DNA of 19,542 nucleotides from JBKHHU01 sp046539045 (GTDB taxonomy: Bacteria > Planctomycetota > Phycisphaerae > SM23-33), in contig JBKHHU010000048.1 in assembly GCA_046539045.1 (NCBI GenBank), positions 1 to 19,542 on the forward strand, given 5' to 3'. Below, piece by piece: positions 1-7,700 of this stretch; within the stretch, counting starts at the first letter, position 1; every line of letters begins with the position of its first letter. The position numbers were made by a program, and so were the translations under genes. The notes under the pieces are model-generated. The model was not told the origin of the DNA. It was given only the letters and a program-made list of their open reading frames with translations, and did not search any database.

Positions 1-120
1 CGGTTATTGGCTTGAACCCCGCTTCGATTATAGCCGAACCTTGGTTCCAGACAACCACTCACGGTGACAACCGGTCCCTGCGGGATGGGATCTTGCCGAG
101 AGTATTGAAAGCGCATAACA

Positions 121-148
121 GCGGGCGGCCCGTAGCGGGCCGCCCGTG
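121..148 (-). terminator. GC-rich hairpin after the PEP-CTERM gene
   Basis: An 11-bp perfect inverted repeat (122-132 with 136-146) encloses a 3-nt loop. It lies 30 nt downstream of the stop codon of the minus-strand gene ending at 176. There is no clear T-run after it on the minus strand, so it may be a transcript-end or stabilising hairpin rather than a classical intrinsic terminator. Nothing else was recognised between 1 and 120. Confidence 0.6.
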
Positions 149-175
149 CGTAAGCTGATACAGATCCGAAAGCGG

Positions 176-1087
176 TTACTTCCTGCGACGACGCAGCAGT
201 GCCAGCCCACCACCGAGGCCAAGAAGGGCCATCGTCGCCGGTTCGGGCACGACCGTCACAGCCTGGATGTCGAAGCGACGGTTGGTGTCGCCCTGAACTT
301 CCTGAGCGGTGAAGGTGATGATCAGGTCCTGGTCCTCATCAGCGGTGAAGTCGATGCTCAGCACGTTGTTGGTCTTGGCACCGATGTTGATGCCGTCGGT
401 AAAGAGCGGTGCTTCGTCGGATTCCCAGACTTCGCCGTCCACGCTCAACTGTGCGCCCATGATCCAACTCAGACGCCGGGTACCGAAGTAGACATCAGCG
501 CTGCCGCTGCCGGCCTCGACCGGAACGACGATGGACAGGATTCCAAGGTCGTAGTCCGGATCGGAGAGCCAGTCGCCCAGCGAATCGGCGTAATCGGTAT
601 CGATTGGATCATTTTCATCGTCACCGTTGCGGATCACGTCCTGAAAGCCATCTCCGCTCTGCCAACCGAGCGGGTTCTGCATGCGGAGGGTGTCGGGGTT
701 GGTCTTGGTGCCGCTGGTTTCGACCGCACCATCGGACCAGGTAAAGTACTGGGGCGTCTCATGGTTGGTGCCGATCATAATCGGATCCACCGGAACCGGG
801 TTTCCGTACTGATTCCCGCCACCGCCGGACTGGCTGCCGGAGATGCCGATCATCGGCCCGCCGGCTTTCCATTCGGTCGGCTCATAAATGCCGTCGTCGT
901 TGGAGTCGACGGCATCGGCGAATATCGCCCATGCATACGGACCCGCCGCGGTGACATCCACCGGACTGCCCGTATCACCGGCGTCTCCCGAGAGCACGTA
1001 ACTACCGTCAACCATTCCCGCAGTTGCCGAAGCTGTGGCCAACGCGGCCACGGCCAGGAACACAACAAAGTTTCGTAAATTCATCAT
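176..1087 (-). CDS. PEP-CTERM sorting domain-containing surface protein
   Basis: A 303-residue secreted protein expected to be exported, then processed and anchored by an exosortase. Residues 1 to about 23 form a signal peptide (MMNLRNF then a hydrophobic Ala/Val/Leu core ending ATASATAG). The last 24 residues form a textbook PEP-CTERM tail: VPEPATM, a Leu/Gly-rich membrane stretch, then RRRRK. The body is acidic and Gly/Asp/Asn-rich, as expected for an extracellular beta-rich protein, with an EF-hand-like DSNDDGIYE segment near residue 60. The start at 1087 is preferred over an upstream ATG at 1222: GGAGG at 1093-1097 lies 5 nt ahead of it and the signal peptide follows at once, whereas the extra 45 residues would put a basic, non-secretory sequence in front. 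The body is not recognised as a named domain. No exosortase gene is in the window. Confidence 0.88.
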   Translation of the reverse strand: MMNLRNFVVFLAVAALATASATAGMVDGSYVLSGDAGDTGSPVDVTAAGPYAWAIFADAVDSNDDGIYEPTEWKAGGPMIGISGSQSGGGGNQYGNPVPVDPIMIGTNHETPQYFTWSDGAVETSGTKTNPDTLRMQNPLGWQSGDGFQDVIRNGDDENDPIDTDYADSLGDWLSDPDYDLGILSIVVPVEAGSGSADVYFGTRRLSWIMGAQLSVDGEVWESDEAPLFTDGINIGAKTNNVLSIDFTADEDQDLIITFTAQEVQGDTNRRFDIQAVTVVPEPATMALLGLGGGLALLRRRRK

Positions 1088-1158
1088 AGCGACCTCCTCA
1101 CAAGATCTAAAAGGGTTGATGAGCTGCGTGGATCCGTGGCGGTCGGAACTAAGAAATG

Positions 1159-1181
1159 TGAGCAAACGAATGAGCAAACGA
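1159..1181 (-). repeat. Two 11-nt direct repeats in the leader
   Basis: TGAGCAAACGA (plus-strand reading) occurs at 1159-1169 and again at 1171-1181, a 12-nt period. The pair sits between the candidate -10 box and the ribosome binding site of the PEP-CTERM gene, so it could be a regulator site on DNA or RNA. It could also be a simple chance duplication. Confidence 0.5.
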
Positions 1182-1204
1182 GCGACCGCCCCACGCTCAG
1201 TCCA

Positions 1205-1210
1205 ATTATA
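1205..1210 (-). promoter_or_regulatory. Candidate -10 box for the PEP-CTERM gene
   Basis: The minus strand reads TATAAT here, a perfect sigma70-type -10 element, about 117 nt upstream of the start codon at 1087. No good -35 box sits at 16-18 nt spacing, so this is a tentative promoter with a leader of about 110 nt that contains the direct repeat at 1159-1181. Confidence 0.35.
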
Positions 1211-1340
1211 GAGACCGGTCACGACGCAGAAGTATCCCGAAAAGCGAAATGTAGTATACGATTTTACGAAGGGTGAGCCGCGGAGGTGCAGGGGCTTTGG
1301 TGTCGAGATGCTTCACCCTGCACAGAAACTGCTGTGCCCG

Positions 1341-1361
1341 GGCCCCCCCCCTGCCGGGGGC
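1341..1361. repeat. C9 tract and GC hairpin, relative of the repeats near 11.5 kb
   Basis: A run of nine C (1343-1351) is followed by TGCCGGGGG, giving a C5/G5 stem with a 4-nt TGCC loop. The same CCCC-TGCC-GGGG core occurs at 11493-11506 and 11573-11586, which suggests a dispersed short palindrome family. No gene is supported between 1211 and 1740; short frames there are repeat-derived. Confidence 0.45.
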
Positions 1362-1404
1362 TGAAGGAATCGTCAAGCACCCTCGCAAGCTCGGGCTAGT
1401 CACG

Positions 1405-1656
1405 TACGGCTAACCAACCACGAAGAGCACAGAGGGTTTTGCATGGTGTTTTCTTGAATCACGAAGATCGCTAAGACCACGAAGAGCTCCAAGAACGGCT
1501 TCTTCTTGTGTTTCCATTCAGGGGCGCGACGGCCTCGACCGCGCCTGGTAGCCCAAGCGAAAGACAACCAGAAAACCTTCGTGGTCTTCGTGGCCTTTGA
1601 GTCCTTTGTGACTTAAAAAAACTCTGTGCCCTCTGTGCCCTCCGTGGTTAACCGTA
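1405..1656. repeat. MITE-like inverted element built of 9-nt units
   Basis: About 250 bp with imperfect terminal inverted repeats. The left end TACGGCTAACC (1405-1415) pairs with TACGGTTAACC read from 1656 on the other strand, and the match continues through the ACGAAGAGCACAGAGGG segment (about 15 of 17), with four extra bases on the left. Inner arms around 1458-1492 and 1577-1612 also match as inverted copies (about 20 of 27). The right arm shows exact 9-nt periodicity: CTTCGTGGT, CTTCGTGGC, CTTTGAGTC, CTTTGTGAC at 1577-1612, and ACTCTGTGC, CCTCTGTGC, CCTCCGTGG at 1621-1647. Similar CTTCGTGG / CTCTGTG strings are, from memory, common between genes in planctomycete and other environmental genomes and are often mis-called as small proteins rich in NHGGHRGH-like sequence. 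Mobility is inferred from structure only. Confidence 0.65.
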
Positions 1657-1740
1657 TCTGTTTGGCAGTGATGCAGGAGATGCTCGGGTTCTCTGGCGCG
1701 AGCTTTTCCTGACTTCCGCATTGGGACACCCGGGGGTTGA

Positions 1741-2442
1741 TCAGTAGAGCAGATCGTAGAGGGCCTGCTGTTCGGGGTCCATTTGGAGTAGTTTCCGGTA
1801 ATCTTGCGGATCGTTGGGCAGGCGGAAGGTCATTTCGTACATCGTCTGGGTCAGTTCGGCCGCACGCTTGGGGCTCATCGTCATTCCTGCTTGTCCCAAC
1901 CGTCGTTCCAACTCCTTGTAGATCGTGTACGCCACGAATGCCACAAGCACATGCGCCTCGATCCGTCGACGTCGGTAGTGGTACATCGGCCGGATCCGCA
2001 GATCCGTCTTGGAGATTCGGAACGCTCGCTCAATCTGCCACAGTTGCCCATAGTTCTCGATCACGGCATCCGGCGATAGCTTTGTATTGGTCAGGTATCC
2101 CTTCAACCCGTCCCACCGGGCGGCCTGGGCGACCTTCGCCTCGTCCAGTTCCACCGTCACCTCGCCGGTGAGCGTGAGGAACCGGTTGTACCCGCGGTTG
2201 TTCAGGTGCTCTTTGCTCAGCCGTCCGCTGCTGATCCGCTTACGCAGCCGACGCAGGCCACGCTGGCGGTTGTAGGCATCCTTCCTGGCCCGCTGGTCGG
2301 AGTAGGCCACGATCAGCCGGCCATGCTCGTGCTCGAACTCCACGCTATGACCATTGCGCAGCCCGTCGCAACGGGCGAGAATGACCTCCTGCATCGCCTG
2401 TGTCTCGTTGCGGATCCGGGCGGCCACGATGAACCGATATCC
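1741..2442 (-). pseudogene. Truncated IS1634/IS4-type transposase, C-terminal part
   Basis: The preserved frame covers the C-terminal half of a DDE transposase of the IS1634 (IS4-related) group. It contains a WDGLKGYLTNT segment, which carries the second acidic residue of the triad, and YGQLWQIERAFRISK, which fits the family Y-x2-x-x3-E-x6-K signature with Leu in place of the usual Arg. The following RIRPMYHYRRRRIEAHVLVA stretch is the usual C-terminal conserved block. The first catalytic Asp and the whole N-terminal part are missing. The recognisable frame reads back past an internal GTG at 2427 to about 2442 (GYRFIVAARIRNE), then enters a different gene. A stop at 1741-1743 ends the protein. 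Terminal inverted repeats were not identified; the outer left end may lie between 1657 and 1740. It cannot make an active enzyme. Confidence 0.85.
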
Positions 2443-2558
2443 AGAACGGCGACGGCGAGGTCATTCCCAACTCGCAGTTGTCGCTGATTCCGGAACCGGC
2501 GACGCTGGCCCTGCTGAGCCTGGGCCTGCCGGTGCTGCTCCGACGCAAACGCCGCTAA
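2439..2558 (+). pseudogene. 3' remnant of a PEP-CTERM protein gene
   Basis: The plus strand encodes IQNGDGEVIPNSQLSL, then IPEPATLALLSLGLPVLL and RRKRR followed by TAA at 2556-2558: a complete PEP-CTERM sorting tail with the short linker that normally precedes it. Going upstream, the frame meets a TGA at 2430-2432, inside sequence that belongs to the transposase fragment on the other strand. No start codon or signal peptide is available, so about 40 codons of the 3' end survive. The most likely history is loss of the 5' part through insertion of, or deletion next to, an IS element. The tail differs from that of the intact gene at 176-1087 (IPEPATL against VPEPATM), so it is not a recent copy of it. 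Confidence 0.8.
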
Positions 2559-2583
2559 ACAAGACAGGATGGGAAAGGAGGAG

Positions 2584-2616
2584 GCAGGCTGCCGGGCAAC
2601 CGGCGGCCTGTTCCTT
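2584..2616 (+). terminator. Intrinsic-type terminator of the lost PEP-CTERM gene
   Basis: A 10-bp stem (2586-2595 with 2600-2609, one T-G wobble) closes a GCAA tetraloop and is followed by TTCCTT. It lies 27 nt after the TAA of the PEP-CTERM remnant and in its direction, which supports the view that a functional transcription unit once ended here. Confidence 0.65.
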
Positions 2617-2767
2617 GCGCCTGAACGGATCGGAATCCAGTTGATCCATCACGGTCCCAATGAGTTTATGTTCCTGTACCGGCAGGGATGCCGACGGGGA
2701 GAGCCTGCCGGAAACGGCGGGAGATGATCAGACCGGGGCAACCGTCCGGTCGATGGTCGGGGGCCGA

Positions 2768-3613
2768 CTACTGCTGCGGCACCATCACCAGGAACCCAGC
2801 CGCCTCAAGCATATCGCGACCGCCGATGAATGTCAGTTTCGCCATGGCCCGAAGGTCCGGTTCGCCCTCCTGCCCCTCTTCCAGCGGCGCCCGCTCCAGG
2901 ACGAGATACAGCGTAAACATCTGCCCCAGGCCGAGCGGCCGAGACGCGGTCACCAGCATCCGCTGCCCATCCAGTTCGCATCGGGCCACCAGTTCCAGTT
3001 CCGCTGCGCCGTTGAAGTCGTTGCGGAATTCGTCGGGTACCGAAACCGTCATCTGCGCCTGCCCGGATTCGTTGATGCTCACCGGCACCCGGGACAGGAA
3101 TCCGCGAGCAACCGTCAGTCCTTCTCTCGCGCCGCGCAGACGGTATGGAGCAACGGGCGCGTCGGATTCCTTGGTCTTCCAGATCCCGCTGATGGGCCTC
3201 TTCTCGTCCTGTCTGGGACGTGTGACGTAACTTCCCGCCACCTCGGCGACCGTCAGCGGTTGCTCGCGTCGGGCCTGCTCGATCTGGGCGACCGCCTTGG
3301 CGGCGGCGATGCGGGTTCTGGCATCCTCGCTCGTCAGATGCCCCCGCAGTTCCGGCAGCGCAGGAATTGCCTGAGCCTTCAGGTCGCCCAGCGCCTCGAT
3401 GGCAGCCCGTCGCTCCTCGGCGTTGCCGCGGCGCATCTCCGTCACCAGCTGACGCACCGCCGCAGGCAGTTGGTCCAGATCCACCTGCCGAACGGCAGCC
3501 CGGTCATCGCCACCGCGGTCCGGATTCCCTGGACGATCCGGAGCCTTGTCGTTCTCACAGCCGATAGACACGGCAACGCAAATGCACAGAGTTGTCCACC
3601 ATCTTCGCGACAT
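2768..3613 (-). CDS. HEAT-repeat-containing putative lipoprotein
   Basis: A 281-residue exported protein. The start at 3613 is chosen because AGGAG lies 8 nt upstream and the product begins MSRRWW followed by a hydrophobic stretch ending VSIGC; Cys19 would be the lipidated residue. The lipobox is imperfect (Ser at -3, where Leu is usual). An upstream ATG at 3682 would add 23 residues without a signal peptide. After a low-complexity Asp/Arg/Gly/Pro linker, residues about 45-110 look like one or two HEAT-type helical repeats (EERRAAIEALGDLKAQAIPALPELR; then RTRIAAAKAVAQI). The C-terminal 170 residues are predicted beta-rich and are not recognised. Likely role: an envelope-associated scaffold, function unknown. 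Its promoter must lie in the 183-bp region shared with the divergent TPR gene at 3797. Confidence 0.78.
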   Translation of the reverse strand: MSRRWWTTLCICVAVSIGCENDKAPDRPGNPDRGGDDRAAVRQVDLDQLPAAVRQLVTEMRRGNAEERRAAIEALGDLKAQAIPALPELRGHLTSEDARTRIAAAKAVAQIEQARREQPLTVAEVAGSYVTRPRQDEKRPISGIWKTKESDAPVAPYRLRGAREGLTVARGFLSRVPVSINESGQAQMTVSVPDEFRNDFNGAAELELVARCELDGQRMLVTASRPLGLGQMFTLYLVLERAPLEEGQEGEPDLRAMAKLTFIGGRDMLEAAGFLVMVPQQ

Positions 3614-3796
3614 GGCTCTAACTCCTGGCGGATGTAAGGAACGCCTCAGAACCTCAAGCCACCGGCTCGCCGGAGGCGACACCTATTTTGTACGTGGAAC
3701 CGCATATACAGAACAAGCCCTTCCGGGATTATCGATACTGCATTGCAATTCCCGCCTCAGCCGGTAAACTGCCGCATCCCAGTTGGAGGTTACACG
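3614..3796. promoter_or_regulatory. Divergent intergenic region with a candidate plus-strand promoter
   Basis: This AT-richer 183-bp gap separates two divergent genes. For the plus-strand gene, TTGCAA (3743-3748) and TAAACT (3765-3770) with a 16-nt spacer form a plausible sigma70-like promoter (4 of 6 matches each), giving a leader of about 20 nt. For the minus-strand lipoprotein only a weak candidate was found (TTGTTC, 18 nt, TACAAA around 3684-3713). The ribosome binding site GGAGG at 3785-3789 is 7 nt ahead of the ATG at 3797. Confidence 0.4.
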
Positions 3797-4678
3797 ATGG
3801 ACAGAAAGCGACGCCAGAAATTCAGAAAACGCAGAAAGAAACGCAGGGACCAAACTCGCGCTCAGCGAGGTGGGAGGCTGCCGGACTGCAGCTTCGGGTT
3901 TGCCGCTGAGAAGATGATGTTGGAACTCGACCAGACCGACAAAAGCGACCCGGAATACCGTGCTCAAATGCTCTATTTTGCTGCGATGGAGAGCGGCGAC
4001 CCGGCACGCGTTCTCAAGCTGCTGGATGAGGCGCTCGGTCTGGACCCGGACTGCGTGGACGCCCTTCGCATAACAGTCGAGATCGGCTGCGAGTCACGTG
4101 ACGATCTGGTCGAGGGGATGCAGAATACCGTTCAGATCGCCGAGGAGAAGCTGGGCAAGGAGGCGTTCGAGGATGATCGAGGCCACTTCTGGGGCGTGGT
4201 AAGAACACGCCCCTACATGCGAGCCCGAAGCCGGCTGGCTAAGCTCTTGTGCGAAAGCGGCAGATTTGATGAAGCTGCCGGACATTTTCTGGAACTGCTC
4301 GAGCTGGACCCGCACGACCACATCGGCTCTCGATATCGGCTGCTGGAGATCTACCTGCAGCAAAGCAAGATTGACGACGCCCACGAACTCCTGAGCGCCT
4401 ATGAAGATGATCCGGCCGCGACGTGGCAATGGGGGTGGATCCTCACTGTTTTCCTGCTGGGTGACGAACAGGGCGCGGCGGACTTGCTGGCTTTGGCCAG
4501 GGAAGATAACCCCTTCGTCGAAAACTATTTCACCGGCAGAAGACAGATTCCAGACCACCCATCGGACTCGATCCGCTTTGGCGGAGAGGACGAAGCCCAA
4601 ACAACGGCGTTCGAAATCGGCGCTGCCTGGAAGGCTCATCCCCGGGCGGTGCAATGGCTGAGGCAGCAAACGCACTAA
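3797..4678 (+). CDS. Tetratricopeptide-repeat protein with ST7-like core and basic N-terminus
   Basis: A 293-residue protein, probably cytoplasmic since there is no signal peptide or membrane segment. The start at 3797 has a strong GGAGG 7 nt upstream; an earlier in-frame ATG at 3743 would overlap the candidate promoter. Residues 2-25 are extremely basic (DRKRRQKFRKRRKKRRDQTR), suggesting contact with nucleic acid or ribosome. The rest is helical TPR sequence: a repeat near residues 75-95 (ARVLKLLDEALGLDPDCVDA), then HFWGVVRTRPYMRARSRLAK followed by a clear TPR (GRFDEAAGHFLELLELDPHD) and a further helical pair. The FWG-x3-TRPYMRAR signature recalls a widespread bacterial TPR family related to ST7; this is from memory. 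It is convergent with the heparinase-like gene, with only 28 nt between stop codons. Function unknown, likely protein-protein interaction. Confidence 0.8.
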   Translation: MDRKRRQKFRKRRKKRRDQTRAQRGGRLPDCSFGFAAEKMMLELDQTDKSDPEYRAQMLYFAAMESGDPARVLKLLDEALGLDPDCVDALRITVEIGCESRDDLVEGMQNTVQIAEEKLGKEAFEDDRGHFWGVVRTRPYMRARSRLAKLLCESGRFDEAAGHFLELLELDPHDHIGSRYRLLEIYLQQSKIDDAHELLSAYEDDPAATWQWGWILTVFLLGDEQGAADLLALAREDNPFVENYFTGRRQIPDHPSDSIRFGGEDEAQTTAFEIGAAWKAHPRAVQWLRQQTH

Positions 4679-4706
4679 AGCGGTTTGCAGCCGATGCTTA
4701 CGACTT

Positions 4707-7700
4707 TCACTCGCCTTCGCCGAAGACCACCTTCCCGTCGCGGTACCACACTGTCTGCCCGCCGACGGTGATGACGGAGTCCAGCCCGTCACCGCTGACC
4801 TTGATCTCCGGAGCCTTTCCCTTCTGGATCGTCAGCACGCACAGGAAGCTGCCCTTGCTGGTTGTCCTGACCGCCCAGGAACCGATGCGGTCGACGCCAT
4901 GGCTGTGGCCGTGCAGACGCTTGCGGAGGATCGACTCGACGTCCTTGCTCAACTCCAGCGGGTTGTCGCCGGTGTGGATCAGCTTTGCCCGCAGGGTAGC
5001 CCGACCCTTGCTGACGGTGAACTCGTCGCCGTGGATCTGTACTTTCGCCTCGGTCGTCGGAACGAATTTCTCCGGAACGTCTTTGTGGCGGGTAATCTGG
5101 AACTGCCAACCTCTCGGCAGAACCGAGCGTTTGCCTGTCTGCTTCCACAACTTCTTGACGGTTTGCCGGTTGGCTTCCTTGCCCGCATCGTTCACGATCT
5201 TCCATTTGCCGTACTCTTCCTGCTTGCTGTCCAGCTGGTAGATCCAGCGGTGCGGGTTGGATGCCCCCTCGAATTCATCGACGATGACCACCAGGCACGG
5301 CGAGCCGCTCTTGCCGGAGTAATCCACTCCGACGACGCGGCGGGCGGTGATCCCGCGGCTCTTCAGAGCCCCGGGGACGGTCATCGATCCATCGTAATTG
5401 TCCACGACGACGGTATTTGCGGTCGGCGTGGCGTACAGTTCGGACAGGTCCACGTGCACCCCGCCCTGCTTGCGCTTCGGGGCGTACCACACCTGTTTCG
5501 CCCGGCCTCTGCCGTCGGGGAACCAGTCGCCTGTGTACATCGGGACGCTCTCGAACTCTCGCAGTTGCTCGTGACTTCGCGGCCCGATCCACCAGTGTTC
5601 TCCCAGCCCCTGGATGCGGACGGCTCCGGCGTTCTGGCGGTTCCATTTTTGTGCGATCCGCTGCTTGGCGAACACCTGGACCAGGCAATCGTCGACGCCC
5701 TGATGCCTGTCACGGAAGGCGTACCATCCGTCGCTGTCGGCTCGCCAGAACAGCGGCGGGGCGGTGGTCTCCACGTTGGCCGGGCCCGAGGCTGCCAGCA
5801 CCCATGCCGGAAGACTGTTGAGCGAAGGCTTGCCCTCGCCGACCCGGTTTCGCCCACCGGTCAGCAGGGGTGAGACATTCTTTTCCAGATCGCCGCCGGC
5901 AAAGCCCGGCCATCTGGGCCCCGTCCATTGTCGCATTTCGTCGGGTGTGATCGGGAGCAGCGCCGCGAAGGTCTCGTTGGTTACATCCCGGGACTCGAAC
6001 CAGCCGTGAATATCAAATCCCGCGTTCCCGTTGATGTCCAATATGGTCCACGAGCCGTCGGACTGCTTGACGGCAGACATGACCCTCCGGGCCAGCGAGT
6101 GCGTGATGTCGGGCCGGGGCGAGGGCGACCGGCCGAACATGCGGTAGTAGCAGGATGCGTACTTCATCGGCCCGTTGAGCATGTTGTTGACATCGGAATA
6201 GCCGTGCTGGAATCCGCCGTCGCCGACGGTGTGGCGGAACGTGGCGTACATCAGCCCTTCCGCTATGCGGAACAGTTCTTCGTACCGCGGGCTCGTGCCG
6301 GTACTGCGGAAATGCTCCAGAGCGGCCTTCGCTTCGGCGGCACTGTCTTCCGCTGCCGCCAGCCGGACCTTCAGAAGTGTACGGGCTTCCTCGGCGGCGA
6401 GTTCGGTCAGGACCGGCTTGCACGTGATCTTCCCCCACGGGTTGGTCTCCGAAACCGGCAGGGCAAGCAGCATCGGGTAGGTGCCCTTACCAAGGCGGAA
6501 CACGTCCCCGTCATTGATCCGCTTGCCGGCGAGGAACGTCAACGGGTCGACGATCCCACCGTCGAAATTGCCCTTGAAGCGGACCCATCGCGGCTTGTCG
6601 TTCCGGATGACGGTGTAAATGAGATTCGTCGTGAAATACTTGTGTTTGTTGGCGCCGACGATATCCAGCCGCCCGTTCCACTTGCCTTTTTCGGGAAAGG
6701 TACCGGCGGTAAACGTCTTGCCTATCAACGTAACCTTCTGCCCTTCCTCCAGTTGGAGCTCGGCAAGCTTGTCCGCGTCCAGTTGGCTGGATTTCTTGAC
6801 GGGGACCGCGCCGATCCACAACAGCTTCCCGGGAACGGCACCGGAGGCGAAATCACTGATCGGCACCTCATCCGCCTTCTGTAATTCCATTTCCGGAAGT
6901 GGCTTATGGGGGTCATGTCCGTCGAGGTACTCCGCGGGAACCGGCAGCGGCTGGTCGGTTTTCTCACCGACGATCGCCAGCGTCGCCAGGCACGGGCCGT
7001 AGATGAGGCCCACACCGATGCGATCATTAATCGCCCACCCGCTGTATTCGGTGAAGGTGCCGTGATTGTAGAACACCCGGTCGGCAATTCCGGCGAGGTA
7101 CTGGGCGACCTGCTTGCGGAATTCCTCCGGCCAGGCGTCGTAGCAGAGATCGTAAGCCAATGCTATTTCTTCACTGCGCCACGCCCAGATGCGGTGAGCC
7201 ACACCTTTGTCGCCGCTGCTGCGGTCGGCCATCGTCCGCTCGACCAGTTTCCGGGCCTGCTCCGCCAGTTTCTTCTCCCCGGTCAGTTGATAGCGAACGC
7301 CGAGCCCGGCAGCGGTGGTCATCTTCGCCACAGCCGCCCGGCCGAGAGGGGTCTTGGCCCATTTGCGGAGCCGCGGCAGCTCGCTCTTGCGGAACAGAAG
7401 CCGCGGGTGCTCGCCCGCCTCAGCCGGATCCGACTCCGGCAGGTCCATCAGCCAACCCTTTGCAGCACCACTGGTTGCGACACCTTTGAGACTACCGGTG
7501 AAAGTCCCCTCCAGCGTCTCCTCCGGCCCGAGCGTCAGATCGAACTCGTATCTGGCCCTGCCGCCCTTGACCCAGGGATCGCTTAGCAGATTCGCCGCCA
7601 CCTGCAGCTTGAGCTTCCGGCCGGAACGCTCTGCGGAAATAACGCGAGCCGAATGGTAGTTGCTGTTGAAGCGCGGAGCCAGCAGGAGTCCGGATTTCCA

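Noticed and set aside
146..1078. 310-codon plus-strand open frame opposite the PEP-CTERM gene
   Set aside because: No ribosome binding site, no signal peptide or domain, and it is the antisense shadow of a gene with a clear signal peptide and sorting tail.
1518..1721. Small minus-strand protein containing NHGGHRGHRV
   Set aside because: It is the translation of the 9-nt intergenic repeat, a known kind of false gene call.
1657..1740. Possible left terminal inverted repeat of the IS1634-type element (near GACTTCCGCATTGGGACAC)
   Set aside because: No matching right end exists in the window because the element is truncated, so the end cannot be confirmed.
4679..4706. Bidirectional terminator between the convergent TPR and heparinase-like genes
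   Set aside because: The 28-nt gap contains no convincing stem-loop.
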